DNA of 39,135 nucleotides, from positions 1 to 39,135 of the forward strand of contig JACZKE010000068.1 in the NCBI GenBank assembly GCA_014860225.1, written 5' to 3'. The translations under genes were made by a program, and so were the position numbers. Under the pieces are notes generated by a model, which had not been told where the DNA came from, searched no databases, and saw only the letters and a list, made by a program, of their open reading frames with translations. This stretch comes from Desulfuromonadales bacterium. Its GTDB lineage: Bacteria; Desulfobacterota; Desulfuromonadia; Desulfuromonadales; BM103. Below are positions 8,367 to 16,118 of the stretch, in pieces; position 1 is the stretch's first letter; every line of letters begins with the position of its first letter.

Positions 8367-8418
8367 CGTGAAAAGTGATTGGTGGTAACCTCTCACTTTT
8401 CACTTTTCACTTTTCACG
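8367..8418 (+). repeat. TTTTCAC heptamer repeats forming a hairpin
   Basis: CGTGAAAAGTGA at 8367-8378 pairs perfectly over 12 bp with TCACTTTTCACG at 8407-8418. The right side holds three tandem copies of a 7-base unit (TTTTCAC), so several registers of pairing are possible. It fills the gap between the radical SAM gene and hemE, and ends about 9 bases before the hemE ribosome site. Confidence 0.7.
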
Positions 8419-8437
8419 ATAATTTAGGAGGAGTTGC

Positions 8438-9475
8438 ATGTCTCAAGAATACACTTTTATCAAGGCTTGCTGGGGTCAGCCGACCGACTATGTTCCCGTC
8501 TGGCTGATGCGCCAGGCTGGCCGTTACCTGCAGTGTTACAAGGATGTCCGCGCCAAGGGCGGCGGCACCTTCCTTGACCTCTGCAAGGATCCGGAGCGGG
8601 CGGCTGAAGTGACCATCCAACCGATCGACATCCTCAATGTTGATGCGGCGATCCTCTTCTCCGACATCCTGACGCCGATCGAGCCGATGGGAATGAAGCT
8701 CGATTTCGTTCCTGGTCCTGTGTTCGAAAAGCCGATCCGTACAGCTGCTGATGTTGATGCCCTGGTGGTGCCGGAAGACATGGCTGAAGCTGTCTCTTAT
8801 GTTCCGGCAATCATCAAGCGCCTGCGGGTTGCCTTCGAGGGCCGCGTTCCGCTGATAGGTTTTGGTGGCGCGCCGTTTACCCTGGCCTGCTACATGGTTG
8901 AAGGACACGGCAGCAAGGACTTCGCCTCTCTCAAGCAGATGATGTATTCCGACTTCCCGCTTTACGACGCCCTGATGAAGAAGATCACCGAGATGGATCG
9001 GCGCTACCTCAACATGCAGATTGAAGCTGGTGCCCAGGCGATCCAGATTTTCGATACCTGGGGTGGCCTGCTCGCTCCGCACGATTATGAGCGCTACATC
9101 CTGCCTTACGTCAAAGAGTTGATCAATGGCCTCAATCGCGACGGCATCCCGGTCATCTACTTTGTCAAGAATGGCGGTACCATGCTCGAGCTGGTCAAGG
9201 AAGCCGGCGCCGATGTGCTCGGCCTCGACTGGCACGTCAATCTGGGCAAGGCCCGCGATATCATAGGTGATGATGTTGCTGTTCAGGGTAATCTCGACCC
9301 GACTGTACTCTACGCGCCGAAGGATCACATCGAGCGTGAGGTGCAGCGGATTCTCGACGAGAACGCCGGCCGGCCGGGCTTCATCTTCAATCTTGGCCAT
9401 GGCATTCTCCCCACGGTGCCGCCGGAGAACGCCATTCACATGGTCGAATGCGTGCACCGGTTGAGCGGTAAATAG
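8438..9475 (+). CDS. hemE: Uroporphyrinogen decarboxylase
   Basis: Converts uroporphyrinogen III to coproporphyrinogen III by four decarboxylations, in the cytoplasm. The 345-aa protein has the family signature MRQAGRYL (Arg25, Arg29), the catalytic aspartate in ILFSDILTP (Asp76), GFGGAPFTLACYM, and NLGHGILPTVPPENA at the C-terminal end. GGAGGAG gives a strong ribosome site. It is flanked by the AhbD-like gene and hemH in the same orientation. Confidence 0.97.
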   Translation: MSQEYTFIKACWGQPTDYVPVWLMRQAGRYLQCYKDVRAKGGGTFLDLCKDPERAAEVTIQPIDILNVDAAILFSDILTPIEPMGMKLDFVPGPVFEKPIRTAADVDALVVPEDMAEAVSYVPAIIKRLRVAFEGRVPLIGFGGAPFTLACYMVEGHGSKDFASLKQMMYSDFPLYDALMKKITEMDRRYLNMQIEAGAQAIQIFDTWGGLLAPHDYERYILPYVKELINGLNRDGIPVIYFVKNGGTMLELVKEAGADVLGLDWHVNLGKARDIIGDDVAVQGNLDPTVLYAPKDHIEREVQRILDENAGRPGFIFNLGHGILPTVPPENAIHMVECVHRLSGK

Positions 9476-9510
9476 GAACGCGGAACGCGAGCATTTTTGG
9501 TTCTTAACCC

Positions 9511-9643
9511 AAGCGTAACGCCCGTTCGCTGCGCTCACTCAAGGCGCGAAGAAAAGCCAGGAAAGACGCGAAGAAAACCGGATTATTGTTGAATTAAAAA
9601 CTCTGCGTCTTTCTTTTATTCTTTGCGTCATTGCGTTACGCTT
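9511..9643. repeat. AACGC-type inverted-repeat element, copy 2
   Basis: About 133 bp bounded by a perfect 11-bp inverted repeat, AAGCGTAACGC at 9511-9521 and GCGTTACGCTT at 9633-9643. Inside, AAAGACGC pairs with GCGTCTTT. Compared with the copy at 3783-3881 it has extra internal sequence. It lies between hemE and hemH, so it may reduce or process read-through. Confidence 0.7.
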
Positions 9644-9683
9644 TGACTGTTGGTCTTAGGCTCTTAATCTATGATTGTCACCT

Positions 9684-10661
9684 ATGAACCTCGATAAACC
9701 GACTGGCCTGGTGCTTCTGAACATGGGCGGACCGGACTCGTTACGAGCGGTCCGCCCGTTTCTCTACAACCTCTTCTCCGATCGCGACCTGATCCAACTC
9801 CCTGCCGGGGCTTTGCTGCAGAAGCCGTTCGCTTTCATGATCAGTCGCCTGCGGGCGCCGAAGGTCAAAGTGAACTATGCTTCCATCGGCGGCAAGTCAC
9901 CGCTGCTGGAGTGGACCGTCAAGCAGGCAGAGGGGACGGCCCGAAAACTCGGAAGTCAGGTCAAGCCGTTTGTGGCCATGCGTTACTGGGCCCCCCGGGC
10001 TGAAGAATGTCTGCGTCGCATGAAGCAGGATGGCATTGAGCAGGCGATTGTGCTCTCGATGTATCCGCATTACACAAGCGCCACCAGCGGCAGCAGCATC
10101 AAGGATTTCGAGACCACAGCCGCACGGATTTACCCTGAGCTCAAATACACCGTGATCAGCGAATGGTACAACTGGCCTGCTTATCTCGATGTCCTTGCCA
10201 ACCGGGTTCGTGAAGGTCTTGAGAAGTTTCACGAACTGGTACGCGATGAGATCCCCATCCTTTTTTCGGCCCACGCCCTGCCGCAGAAGTTTATTGATGA
10301 TGGCGACCCCTATCTTGAGCATGTCCTTTTTTCGGTCAGAGGGGTGATGGAACGTTTCGAAGAACGTCCCTGGCGCCTCGGTTTTCAGAGTCGCAGTGGT
10401 CCGGTGCAATGGATGGAGCCCGACACTCTGGACGTGCTGGATCAACTCGGTGCGGAAAAGGCTCCCGGGGTTTTGATCGTGCCGGTATCGTTTGTCTCGG
10501 ATCATATCGAGACGCTGCAGGAAATCGACTACGAGATGCGCATGCACGCCGAAGCGATCGGTCTCCCGCGTTTCGAAAGGGCCCCCTCATTGAACGACCA
10601 CGAGGATTTCCTGCAGGCATTGACCGACCTCGTGCTTGAGTCGGTGCAGGATGAGCGCTGA
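9684..10661 (+). CDS. hemH: Ferrochelatase
   Basis: Inserts Fe(II) into a porphyrin: protoporphyrin IX in the classical route, or coproporphyrin III in the CpfC variant. The protein is 325 aa from the ATG at 9684; a TTG three codons earlier is possible, and neither start has a clear ribosome site. It begins LVLLNMGGPDSL, carries the metal-binding histidine in LFSAHALP (His197), the YPHYTSATSGSS segment and a terminal SLNDHEDF. Sequence alone does not tell the protoporphyrin from the coproporphyrin enzyme. The zinc-ribbon ORF overlaps its stop codon. Confidence 0.95.
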   Translation: MNLDKPTGLVLLNMGGPDSLRAVRPFLYNLFSDRDLIQLPAGALLQKPFAFMISRLRAPKVKVNYASIGGKSPLLEWTVKQAEGTARKLGSQVKPFVAMRYWAPRAEECLRRMKQDGIEQAIVLSMYPHYTSATSGSSIKDFETTAARIYPELKYTVISEWYNWPAYLDVLANRVREGLEKFHELVRDEIPILFSAHALPQKFIDDGDPYLEHVLFSVRGVMERFEERPWRLGFQSRSGPVQWMEPDTLDVLDQLGAEKAPGVLIVPVSFVSDHIETLQEIDYEMRMHAEAIGLPRFERAPSLNDHEDFLQALTDLVLESVQDER

Positions 10662-10845
10662 GATGATTCCCTGTTTACATTGTGGCCAAATATTCGACCC
10701 GGACAACTTGCCGAACGATGCGGCTGTTGAAGCCGGTTTGATCCTGGCCACGGAACGTTACGGCGATGCCGGCAAGGTCTGTGCTAACTGTCTTGCCAGC
10801 CGCGGTCGTCTGGCGATGATGTATGATCCTTCCTGTCGTCATTGA
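10651..10845 (+). CDS. Small zinc-ribbon-like protein
   Basis: A 64-residue ORF whose ATG overlaps the end of hemH. It contains two cysteine pairs, CLHC and CANC, about 38 residues apart, plus a final Cys-Arg-His. This spacing suggests a single zinc-ribbon-like fold. No family was recognised. The tight coupling to hemH suggests cotranscription. An in-frame TTG at 10636 and an ATG at 10663 are alternative starts. It may be a small metal-binding accessory protein, but nothing direct shows its role. Confidence 0.55.
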   Translation: MSAEMIPCLHCGQIFDPDNLPNDAAVEAGLILATERYGDAGKVCANCLASRGRLAMMYDPSCRH

Positions 10846-11043
10846 AGCATGGTCTTGTCGCTATCGCTTTTACGCGTCTGTGACCCGCCTGTTACGTGCT
10901 GGAGCGAACGCTGATTCAGGTTGGCGCTGCGTCTGCAACTTTTGTCCTGTGTGACTTGCTTCCTTGTTGAGCAGTAAAGTAAACTGTTATTGTTTATGAG
11001 CCCTCCCTGCCGGGGGGTGTGGATAGAGGAATTCTTCGGTCTG

Positions 11044-11832
11044 ATGCGCGCCTTCTTCGAAAAAATCGGCTATGAAACTCTCGGGTTTCTGGAATCTTCC
11101 GGGCGGTTGGGCCTGTTCCTGGTGCGTACCGTCAAAAGTCTCTTCACTTCTTCCTTCAAACTTCATCCCGTGTTGCGCCAGGTGCATTTCATCGGTGCCC
11201 GTTCAACCTTTGTCATTCTGTTTACCGGCTTGTTCACCGGCATGGTCCTTGGCCTGCAAGGCTATTATACCCTGCGCAAGTTCGGCTCTGAGGGCTTCCT
11301 CGGCTCGGCAGTGGCCCTGAGCCTGATCCGTGAACTCGGTCCGGTGCTGACTGCGCTGATGGTTATTGGCCGGGCCGGTTCGGCGATCTGCGCCGAAATC
11401 GGCATCATGCGCAACTCGGAACAGATCGACGCCCTCGAATGCATGGCTATCGATCCGTTCCGTTACCTGATTTCTCCGAAACTGCTGGCCGGCATTTTTG
11501 CCCTGCCATTGTTGACGGCGTTTTTCGATGTGATCGGTATCTTCGGTGGTTACCTTGTGGGAGTCGGTCTGTTCGGCATCAATGCGGGGACCTATTTCCA
11601 GGGGATGTACTCGAGCGTGGTCTGGGCCGATGTCGAGATGGGGTTGGTGAAGTCACTGGTCTTTGGCCTGTTGCTGGTCTGGATTACGGCCTGCAAGGGT
11701 TTTTACCTGCACCTTGAACGATCCGGTGGCTTTGGTGCCGAGGGCGTCAGCCGCACGACGACGGATGCAGTCGTTCTGTCGTCGGTCAGCGTTCTGGTCT
11801 GGGATTACCTCATCAGCGCCCTGATGATGTGA
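11044..11832 (+). CDS. mlaE: MlaE family ABC permease (phospholipid transport)
   Basis: Inner-membrane permease of the Mla system, which moves phospholipids between inner and outer membranes. From the ATG at 11044 it is 262 aa, matching the usual length, and the start region MRAFFEKIGYETLGFLE aligns with other MlaE N termini. Several hydrophobic helices are visible; the conserved core includes SLIRELGPVLTALMVIGRAGSA and EIGIMRNSEQIDALE. The frame is open back to 10990, with an ATG at 10996 and a GTG near 11017 after a G-rich run; none has an ideal ribosome site. It heads the mla operon. Confidence 0.92.
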   Translation: MRAFFEKIGYETLGFLESSGRLGLFLVRTVKSLFTSSFKLHPVLRQVHFIGARSTFVILFTGLFTGMVLGLQGYYTLRKFGSEGFLGSAVALSLIRELGPVLTALMVIGRAGSAICAEIGIMRNSEQIDALECMAIDPFRYLISPKLLAGIFALPLLTAFFDVIGIFGGYLVGVGLFGINAGTYFQGMYSSVVWADVEMGLVKSLVFGLLLVWITACKGFYLHLERSGGFGAEGVSRTTTDAVVLSSVSVLVWDYLISALMM

Positions 11833-11848
11833 CGTGAGTAGTGGTGTT

Positions 11849-12664
11849 ATGATGGAAATGATGAATTCGCAAGGACATGACAATTCTACAGCCGTCATCG
11901 AATTGACCGGTGTGAAAAAGCGTTTCGGCCGGCAAATGGTGCTGCGCGGCGTCGACCTGGTTGTGCATGAGGGGCAGACGCTGGTAATCGTCGGTGCAAG
12001 CGGCCAGGGAAAGAGCGTGATCATCAAGCATATGCTCGGCCTGATTAGCCCTGACCGCGGCACGGTCAAGGTTTTCGGCCGTGATCTGAAACGACTCAAG
12101 CGCCGCGAACTCGACGAGATCCGCAGCAGCTTTGGTGTGCTCTTCCAGAACGCTGCGCTGTTCGATTCCATGAACGTCTACGACAACATCGCTTTACCGT
12201 TGCGCGAACGGACCCGGTTGAGTGAGGATGAGATCCGGGACAAAGTTATGGAAAAACTTTCGCTGATGGGGATGGAGAAGGCCGTGGAGAAGTTCCCTGC
12301 CCAACTCAGCGGCGGTATGCGCAAGCGGGTCGGGCTGGCGCGCGCTCTCATCCTTGATCCCAAAGTAGTGTTTTTCGATGAGCCGACCACCGGTCTGGAT
12401 GTGCACAAGAGCAACGAACTTTACCGGCTCTTTTATAACACCCAGCAGCAACTCGGTTACACGGCGGTGATCGTCAGCCATGATGTGCCGAAAATTTTCA
12501 AACTGGCCGACGAGGTTGCCCTGCTCGCCGAAGGCCAGGTCCAGGGATGTATGCCCCCAGACGATTTCCAGATGTCGGACCAACCCCTGATCCGGGCGTT
12601 CGTCGAGGAAACCATGGGGCAGCTCTATTTGAGTGTCGAAGAGGAAGCCAACTTTTATGCGTAA
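11849..12664 (+). CDS. mlaF: MlaF family ABC transporter ATPase
   Basis: ATP-binding subunit that powers the MlaE permease. Walker A is GASGQGKS, the Q-loop is LFQNAALF, the signature is LSGGMRKRVGLARAL, Walker B is VVFFDEPTTGLD, and the switch histidine is in VSHDV. It begins 16 bases after mlaE. Several ATG codons lie close together (11849, 11852, 11858, 11861) and a GTG at 11834; none has a convincing ribosome site, so the exact start is uncertain. The 3' end overlaps mlaD by 8 bases. Confidence 0.93.
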   Translation: MMEMMNSQGHDNSTAVIELTGVKKRFGRQMVLRGVDLVVHEGQTLVIVGASGQGKSVIIKHMLGLISPDRGTVKVFGRDLKRLKRRELDEIRSSFGVLFQNAALFDSMNVYDNIALPLRERTRLSEDEIRDKVMEKLSLMGMEKAVEKFPAQLSGGMRKRVGLARALILDPKVVFFDEPTTGLDVHKSNELYRLFYNTQQQLGYTAVIVSHDVPKIFKLADEVALLAEGQVQGCMPPDDFQMSDQPLIRAFVEETMGQLYLSVEEEANFYA

Positions 12665-13100
12665 ATTTAACCTTGAGATTGTGGTCGGCCTGTTCGTGGT
12701 CGTCGGTTTTGTCTGTTTCGCATGGCTCTCCGTGCGACTTGGCGATATCAGCCTGTTCGGTTCCCCGACCTACCAGCTCACCGCCAGTTTCGGCTCGGTT
12801 TCCGGCCTGAAGAGCGGCGCCATCGTTGAAATAGCCGGCGTCCCGGTCGGCAAGGTCGATGATATCCACTTTGATGCCACCAAGTACGAGGCGGTGGTCA
12901 CACTGGCGATCGACAACGGCATCACCCTGCAGGAAGACAGCATCGCGTCAGTGCGTACGGCGGGCATTATCGGTGACCGTTACATCGACATCTCTCCAGG
13001 CGGTTCCGATGTCGAGATCCAGGATGGTGGCAGGATCATCGAGACAGAGTCGGCGATCAACCTGGAAGAACTGGTCAGCAAGTATATCTTTGAAAAGTAA
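12657..13100 (+). CDS. mlaD: MlaD family MCE-domain protein
   Basis: Membrane-anchored substrate-binding subunit of the Mla complex, 147 aa. One N-terminal membrane helix (about residues 5-25, IVVGLFVVVGFVCFAWLSV) is followed by a single MCE domain with SGLKSGAIVEIAGVPVGKV and SVRTAGIIGDRYIDISPGG. The short C-terminal tail ends in LEELVSKYIFEK. The ATG overlaps the mlaF stop, with GAGGAAG about a dozen bases upstream. A small hairpin, GAGCCG-ATAAC-CGGCTC, lies between it and mlaA at 13102-13118. Confidence 0.93.
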   Translation: MRKFNLEIVVGLFVVVGFVCFAWLSVRLGDISLFGSPTYQLTASFGSVSGLKSGAIVEIAGVPVGKVDDIHFDATKYEAVVTLAIDNGITLQEDSIASVRTAGIIGDRYIDISPGGSDVEIQDGGRIIETESAINLEELVSKYIFEK

Positions 13101-13136
13101 CGAGCCGATAACCGGCTCCGGGAAAAGGAACGGACG

Positions 13137-13910
13137 ATGTTGAATATTCATAAACTGATCCTGAGCCTGACGCTCGTTCTGCTGTTCGGTGTTTGCGGCG
13201 TGACCTGGGCGGCCAGCGACGCCGAGGAGACAACGTCTGACAGCCTGTCGGCAACTGAGCAGGATTGGACGCAACTGGACGACGATGAAGAGGAGCTGGT
13301 CGTCTGGGATCCGATCGAACCGTTCAATCGCGGTATCTTCTGGTTCAACGACAAGCTCTACTTCTATGCGTTGAAACCCGTGGCGCGCGGCTACCGGGCC
13401 GCGCTACCTGAGCCGGTGCGCGAATCAGTGGGAAATTTCTTTCATAACCTTGCCGCTCCGGTAAGGATCGCCAACGCCCTGCTGCAATTGAAGGGTCGCA
13501 AAGCGGTCGATGAATCTCTCAAGTGCGTATTCAATTCAACCTTCGGTCTGGCGGGTCTCTTCGATCTGGGGGTCGGACTGCCAGCCAACACGGACGGCGA
13601 GGACTTTGGTCAGACGCTGGGACACTACGGGACTTCTGCCGGATTCTATCTGGTGATACCGGTTCTGGGTCCATCGAATGCCCGGGATGCGGTTGGAAGG
13701 GTGGCCGATTCACTGGCGCATCCGGTGTCGTCCCCTTATTATCTGCAGATGAAGCAGCTCGAGGTCATCGGCGTGCGTGTCCACCAGACAGTCAACCATC
13801 TGTCGCTCGACAAGGATACCTACGAGTCGATCAAGAAGGAGGCACTTGATCCTTACCTGTTCGTGCGTAATGCTTATATGCAGAACCGGGCAGCCAGGAT
13901 CAACAAGTAG
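13137..13910 (+). CDS. mlaA: MlaA (VacJ) family lipid-transport protein
   Basis: Outer-membrane component that removes misplaced phospholipids from the outer leaflet. The 257-aa precursor has a signal peptide ending near TWA-AS (residue 25). The MlaA signature follows: DPIEPFNRGIFWFND, then LAAPVRIANALLQLKG and DFGQTLGHYG. E. coli MlaA is a lipoprotein, but no clear lipobox is present here (the only N-terminal Cys follows Val), so membrane attachment may differ. AAGGA precedes the ATG. Here it lies inside the mla operon, unlike the separate mlaA of E. coli. Confidence 0.93.
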   Translation: MLNIHKLILSLTLVLLFGVCGVTWAASDAEETTSDSLSATEQDWTQLDDDEEELVVWDPIEPFNRGIFWFNDKLYFYALKPVARGYRAALPEPVRESVGNFFHNLAAPVRIANALLQLKGRKAVDESLKCVFNSTFGLAGLFDLGVGLPANTDGEDFGQTLGHYGTSAGFYLVIPVLGPSNARDAVGRVADSLAHPVSSPYYLQMKQLEVIGVRVHQTVNHLSLDKDTYESIKKEALDPYLFVRNAYMQNRAARINK

Positions 13911-13944
13911 ATGCCCCGGAAACGGGTCTGAAAGAGGTATGACT

Positions 13945-14559
13945 ATGCGATGCTTTAAAATTTTGATACTAATATCCTGCTGGCTGTCACTATGCGTGCT
14001 CCCGGCGTACTCTGCCGCCTCGCCGAAAGCACAGGTCCAGGCGACGGTGGATCAGGTGATCGACGTGCTGCGTGATAAACAACTTCAGGGAGAGCCGCGC
14101 CGGCAGACTCTCAGCCGCATGATTCGTGCCCGGTTCAACTTCAACATCATGTCGCAACGCACCCTCGGCAAGTACTGGAGGACTGCAACCGAGGCTGAAC
14201 AGGAGCGTTTCGTGTCACTCTTCTCCGAGCTTCTTGAGGCGAGCTACATCGGTCGCATCGAGGACTACAGTGATGAAACCGTCAGCTACGGTGAGGAAAA
14301 GATCGAGGAGAACCGTGCCGACGTCGCGACGACGGTCCACAGTGGCAATACCCATATTCCCATCGATTACCGTCTTGTGCTGAAAGGGGATGACTGGTTT
14401 GTTTATGACGTCGTGATCGAGGAGGTCAGCCTGATCAGGAACTATCGCAGCACTTATGGCGAGATCGTGCGCAAGGAAAACTTCTCAGGTCTGTTTAAAC
14501 GCATGGAGGAGAAGATCGCGGAGCTTCGCCAGTCATCAGGAGAGACGACAGGCCAATGA
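13945..14559 (+). CDS. mlaC: MlaC family periplasmic phospholipid carrier
   Basis: Periplasmic shuttle between MlaA and the MlaFED complex. A signal peptide (to about PAYS-AA) precedes the Tol-tol/MlaC domain, with LGKYWRTATEAEQERFVSLF, SYIGRIEDYSDETV and a VYDVVIEEVSLIRNYRS segment. I prefer the ATG at 13945 because AGAGG lies 7 bases upstream; an ATG two codons earlier sits too close to that site. The mature protein is about 180 residues, typical for MlaC. The stop codon overlaps the ATG of the next gene. Confidence 0.92.
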   Translation: MRCFKILILISCWLSLCVLPAYSAASPKAQVQATVDQVIDVLRDKQLQGEPRRQTLSRMIRARFNFNIMSQRTLGKYWRTATEAEQERFVSLFSELLEASYIGRIEDYSDETVSYGEEKIEENRADVATTVHSGNTHIPIDYRLVLKGDDWFVYDVVIEEVSLIRNYRSTYGEIVRKENFSGLFKRMEEKIAELRQSSGETTGQ

Positions 14560-15062
14560 TGAACGTTCTGCAGCCATTTGAAAACGCCTGCCTCGGCGAT
14601 GACTGCTCCGAGCGACTCTGCAGGGAGATGAAGCGGGAGCTCGGCTTCTTCAGCTTTCTTGCAGAGACTGAACTCGAGGAAGTCAGCCCGTATTTCAGCT
14701 GCCGCAGGGTGAAGGCCGGAGAGAACGTCTGGATATCGGGAGACACCTGCACCTATGTCGCCTTCATCGTCTCCGGCCGAGTGCAGCTCAAGGTGGACAC
14801 GGAGTTCCCCGGCAAGCAGGTGGTGGTGGGGGTCTTCAGCCGCGGCGCTGCTATCGGGGTCAGCTGCACAGTCGTCCAACGGCCCAGAAACAGTACAGCC
14901 CGGGCCATTGAGGATACCGGACTGATTCTCATCACCCAGGAGAATTTCGACAGATTGATCGACAGGTACCCGCGCCTTGGCGTCAAGCTCCTGCAGGGGA
15001 TGCTGCTTTCTGAAACGACCCGCCTGCACAAAGCTTATACGCGCCTGGCCTCCATCTTCTGA
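14556..15062 (+). CDS. Stand-alone cyclic-nucleotide-binding domain protein
   Basis: 168 aa with one Crp-type beta-roll domain (about 30-150): a hydrophobic segment reads LGFFSFLAETELEEVSPYF, followed by VWISGDTCTYVAFIVSGRVQL and FSRGAAIGVSC. There is no C-terminal helix-turn-helix, so it is not a Crp/Fnr-type DNA-binding regulator. The usual phosphate-binding RXA motif is only loosely represented (NSTARA). It is translationally coupled to mlaC (ATGA overlap), so it likely acts on, or with, the Mla system. A second ATG lies one codon downstream. Confidence 0.8.
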   Translation: MMNVLQPFENACLGDDCSERLCREMKRELGFFSFLAETELEEVSPYFSCRRVKAGENVWISGDTCTYVAFIVSGRVQLKVDTEFPGKQVVVGVFSRGAAIGVSCTVVQRPRNSTARAIEDTGLILITQENFDRLIDRYPRLGVKLLQGMLLSETTRLHKAYTRLASIF

Positions 15063-15073
15063 TCGTAGTCGGC

Positions 15074-15961
15074 TTACAGCCCGGATTCTTGCAATGTTTT
15101 CAGCAATTCCTTCTGCACATCACTCAATTCCAGCGGCACTTGCACTTCAATGACAGCATAAAGGTCACCGGCATGACTCCCGGCGCGCCCTGGAACCCCA
15201 AATCCTTTGAGCCTTATCTTGCTGCCGTTCTGCGTGCCGGGTTTAACCTTGATACGCTTCGCGTCCTCCAGTGTCTCCACCACTACTGAGGTGCCGAGAC
15301 ACGCTCCGGTAAAGGGGATGGCTACTGTCGTATAGAGATCCTTGCCCTCGCGGCGAAAGCGGGGGTCGCCTGTGATGTTGATTTCAAGCATCAGGTCGCC
15401 GGCCGGACCGCCGGAAGGGCTGGCACCACCTTTCCCTGCGATCCGCAGTTTCTGCCCGGGCTCGACGCCTGCCGGGATGTGTACCTGCAACTGCTCATGC
15501 TGGCCGTTGCGGTCGAGGTCAACCCTGCGATCTCCGCCGAGTATGGCCTGGCGAAACGGGATGGTCAACCGCATCAGGTAGTCTTGTCCTTTTGCCGGAC
15601 GTGGCTGTCGTCTGCCGGTTGTTGTGCCTCTACCGAATATCTGGCTGAAGACATCATCACCGCCGCCGCCAAAACCAAACTCACGGAAGATGTCGCCAAG
15701 GTCCGCATTGCGGAAGATGTCTTCCTGGGAGAAACGCTTGTGGAAAGCTGTGTCGCCGAATTGATCGTATTGCTGTTTCTTCTCAGGATCAGAAAGCACT
15801 GCGTAGGCTTCGGTGATTTCCTTGAAACGCTCTTCCGCCTGCTTGTTGTCCGGATTTTTGTCCGGATGGTATTTCAGTGCAAGCTTGCGGTAAGCTTTTT
15901 TGATCTGGGCGGCGTCAGCAGTCTTTTCAAGTCCGAGGACGGCGTAGTAATCTTTCGCCAT
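15074..15961 (-). CDS. DnaJ/CbpA-type J-domain co-chaperone
   Basis: Hsp40 protein of 295 aa. The J domain spans residues 1-70, with HPD at 32-34 in KYHPDKNPD. A Gly/Phe-rich segment with FGFGGGG follows, then two C-terminal substrate-binding domains (IPAGVEPGQKLRIAGKG and IKVKPGTQNGSKIRLKGFG). There is no CxxCxGxG zinc finger, so it is CbpA-like rather than canonical DnaJ. The frame is open to 16045, but the ATG at 15961 has AAGGA 7 bases upstream and starts at the J domain. A good sigma70 promoter lies 50-80 bases upstream. Confidence 0.93.
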   Translation of the reverse strand: MAKDYYAVLGLEKTADAAQIKKAYRKLALKYHPDKNPDNKQAEERFKEITEAYAVLSDPEKKQQYDQFGDTAFHKRFSQEDIFRNADLGDIFREFGFGGGGDDVFSQIFGRGTTTGRRQPRPAKGQDYLMRLTIPFRQAILGGDRRVDLDRNGQHEQLQVHIPAGVEPGQKLRIAGKGGASPSGGPAGDLMLEINITGDPRFRREGKDLYTTVAIPFTGACLGTSVVVETLEDAKRIKVKPGTQNGSKIRLKGFGVPGRAGSHAGDLYAVIEVQVPLELSDVQKELLKTLQESGL

Positions 15962-16016
15962 TAATTGTTCCTTATGATTTGTTCTGGGAGTCTGTAGGAC
16001 TATCCATGAGCTGATT

Positions 16017-16045
16017 AATATAGTAACGGGCCGGCAGGACGTCAA
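16017..16045 (-). promoter_or_regulatory. Sigma70 promoter for the J-domain gene
   Basis: On the minus strand TTGACG (16040-16045) and TATATT (16017-16022) each match consensus at five of six positions, with a 17-base spacer. The predicted start near 16010 gives a leader of about 50 bases. No CIRCE repeat is present. Confidence 0.6.
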
Positions 16046-16118
16046 GGGAGCAACTCGCTACGCGGGGCGAGGAATGAGTTTTTTAGGTCCGCATCGGCAC
16101 TTCTCCAGCCTTAAGGCG

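Noticed and set aside
8414-9538. Long minus-strand frame opposite hemE (374 codons)
   Set aside because: It is the shadow of hemE. It lacks a ribosome site and any recognisable domain, and hemE has full family motifs.
14556-15062. Crp/Fnr transcription factor
   Set aside because: The protein ends after the sensor domain and has no helix-turn-helix.
15962-16118. CIRCE heat-shock operator upstream of the J-domain gene
   Set aside because: No TTAGCACTC-type inverted repeat is present; only a standard sigma70 promoter was seen.
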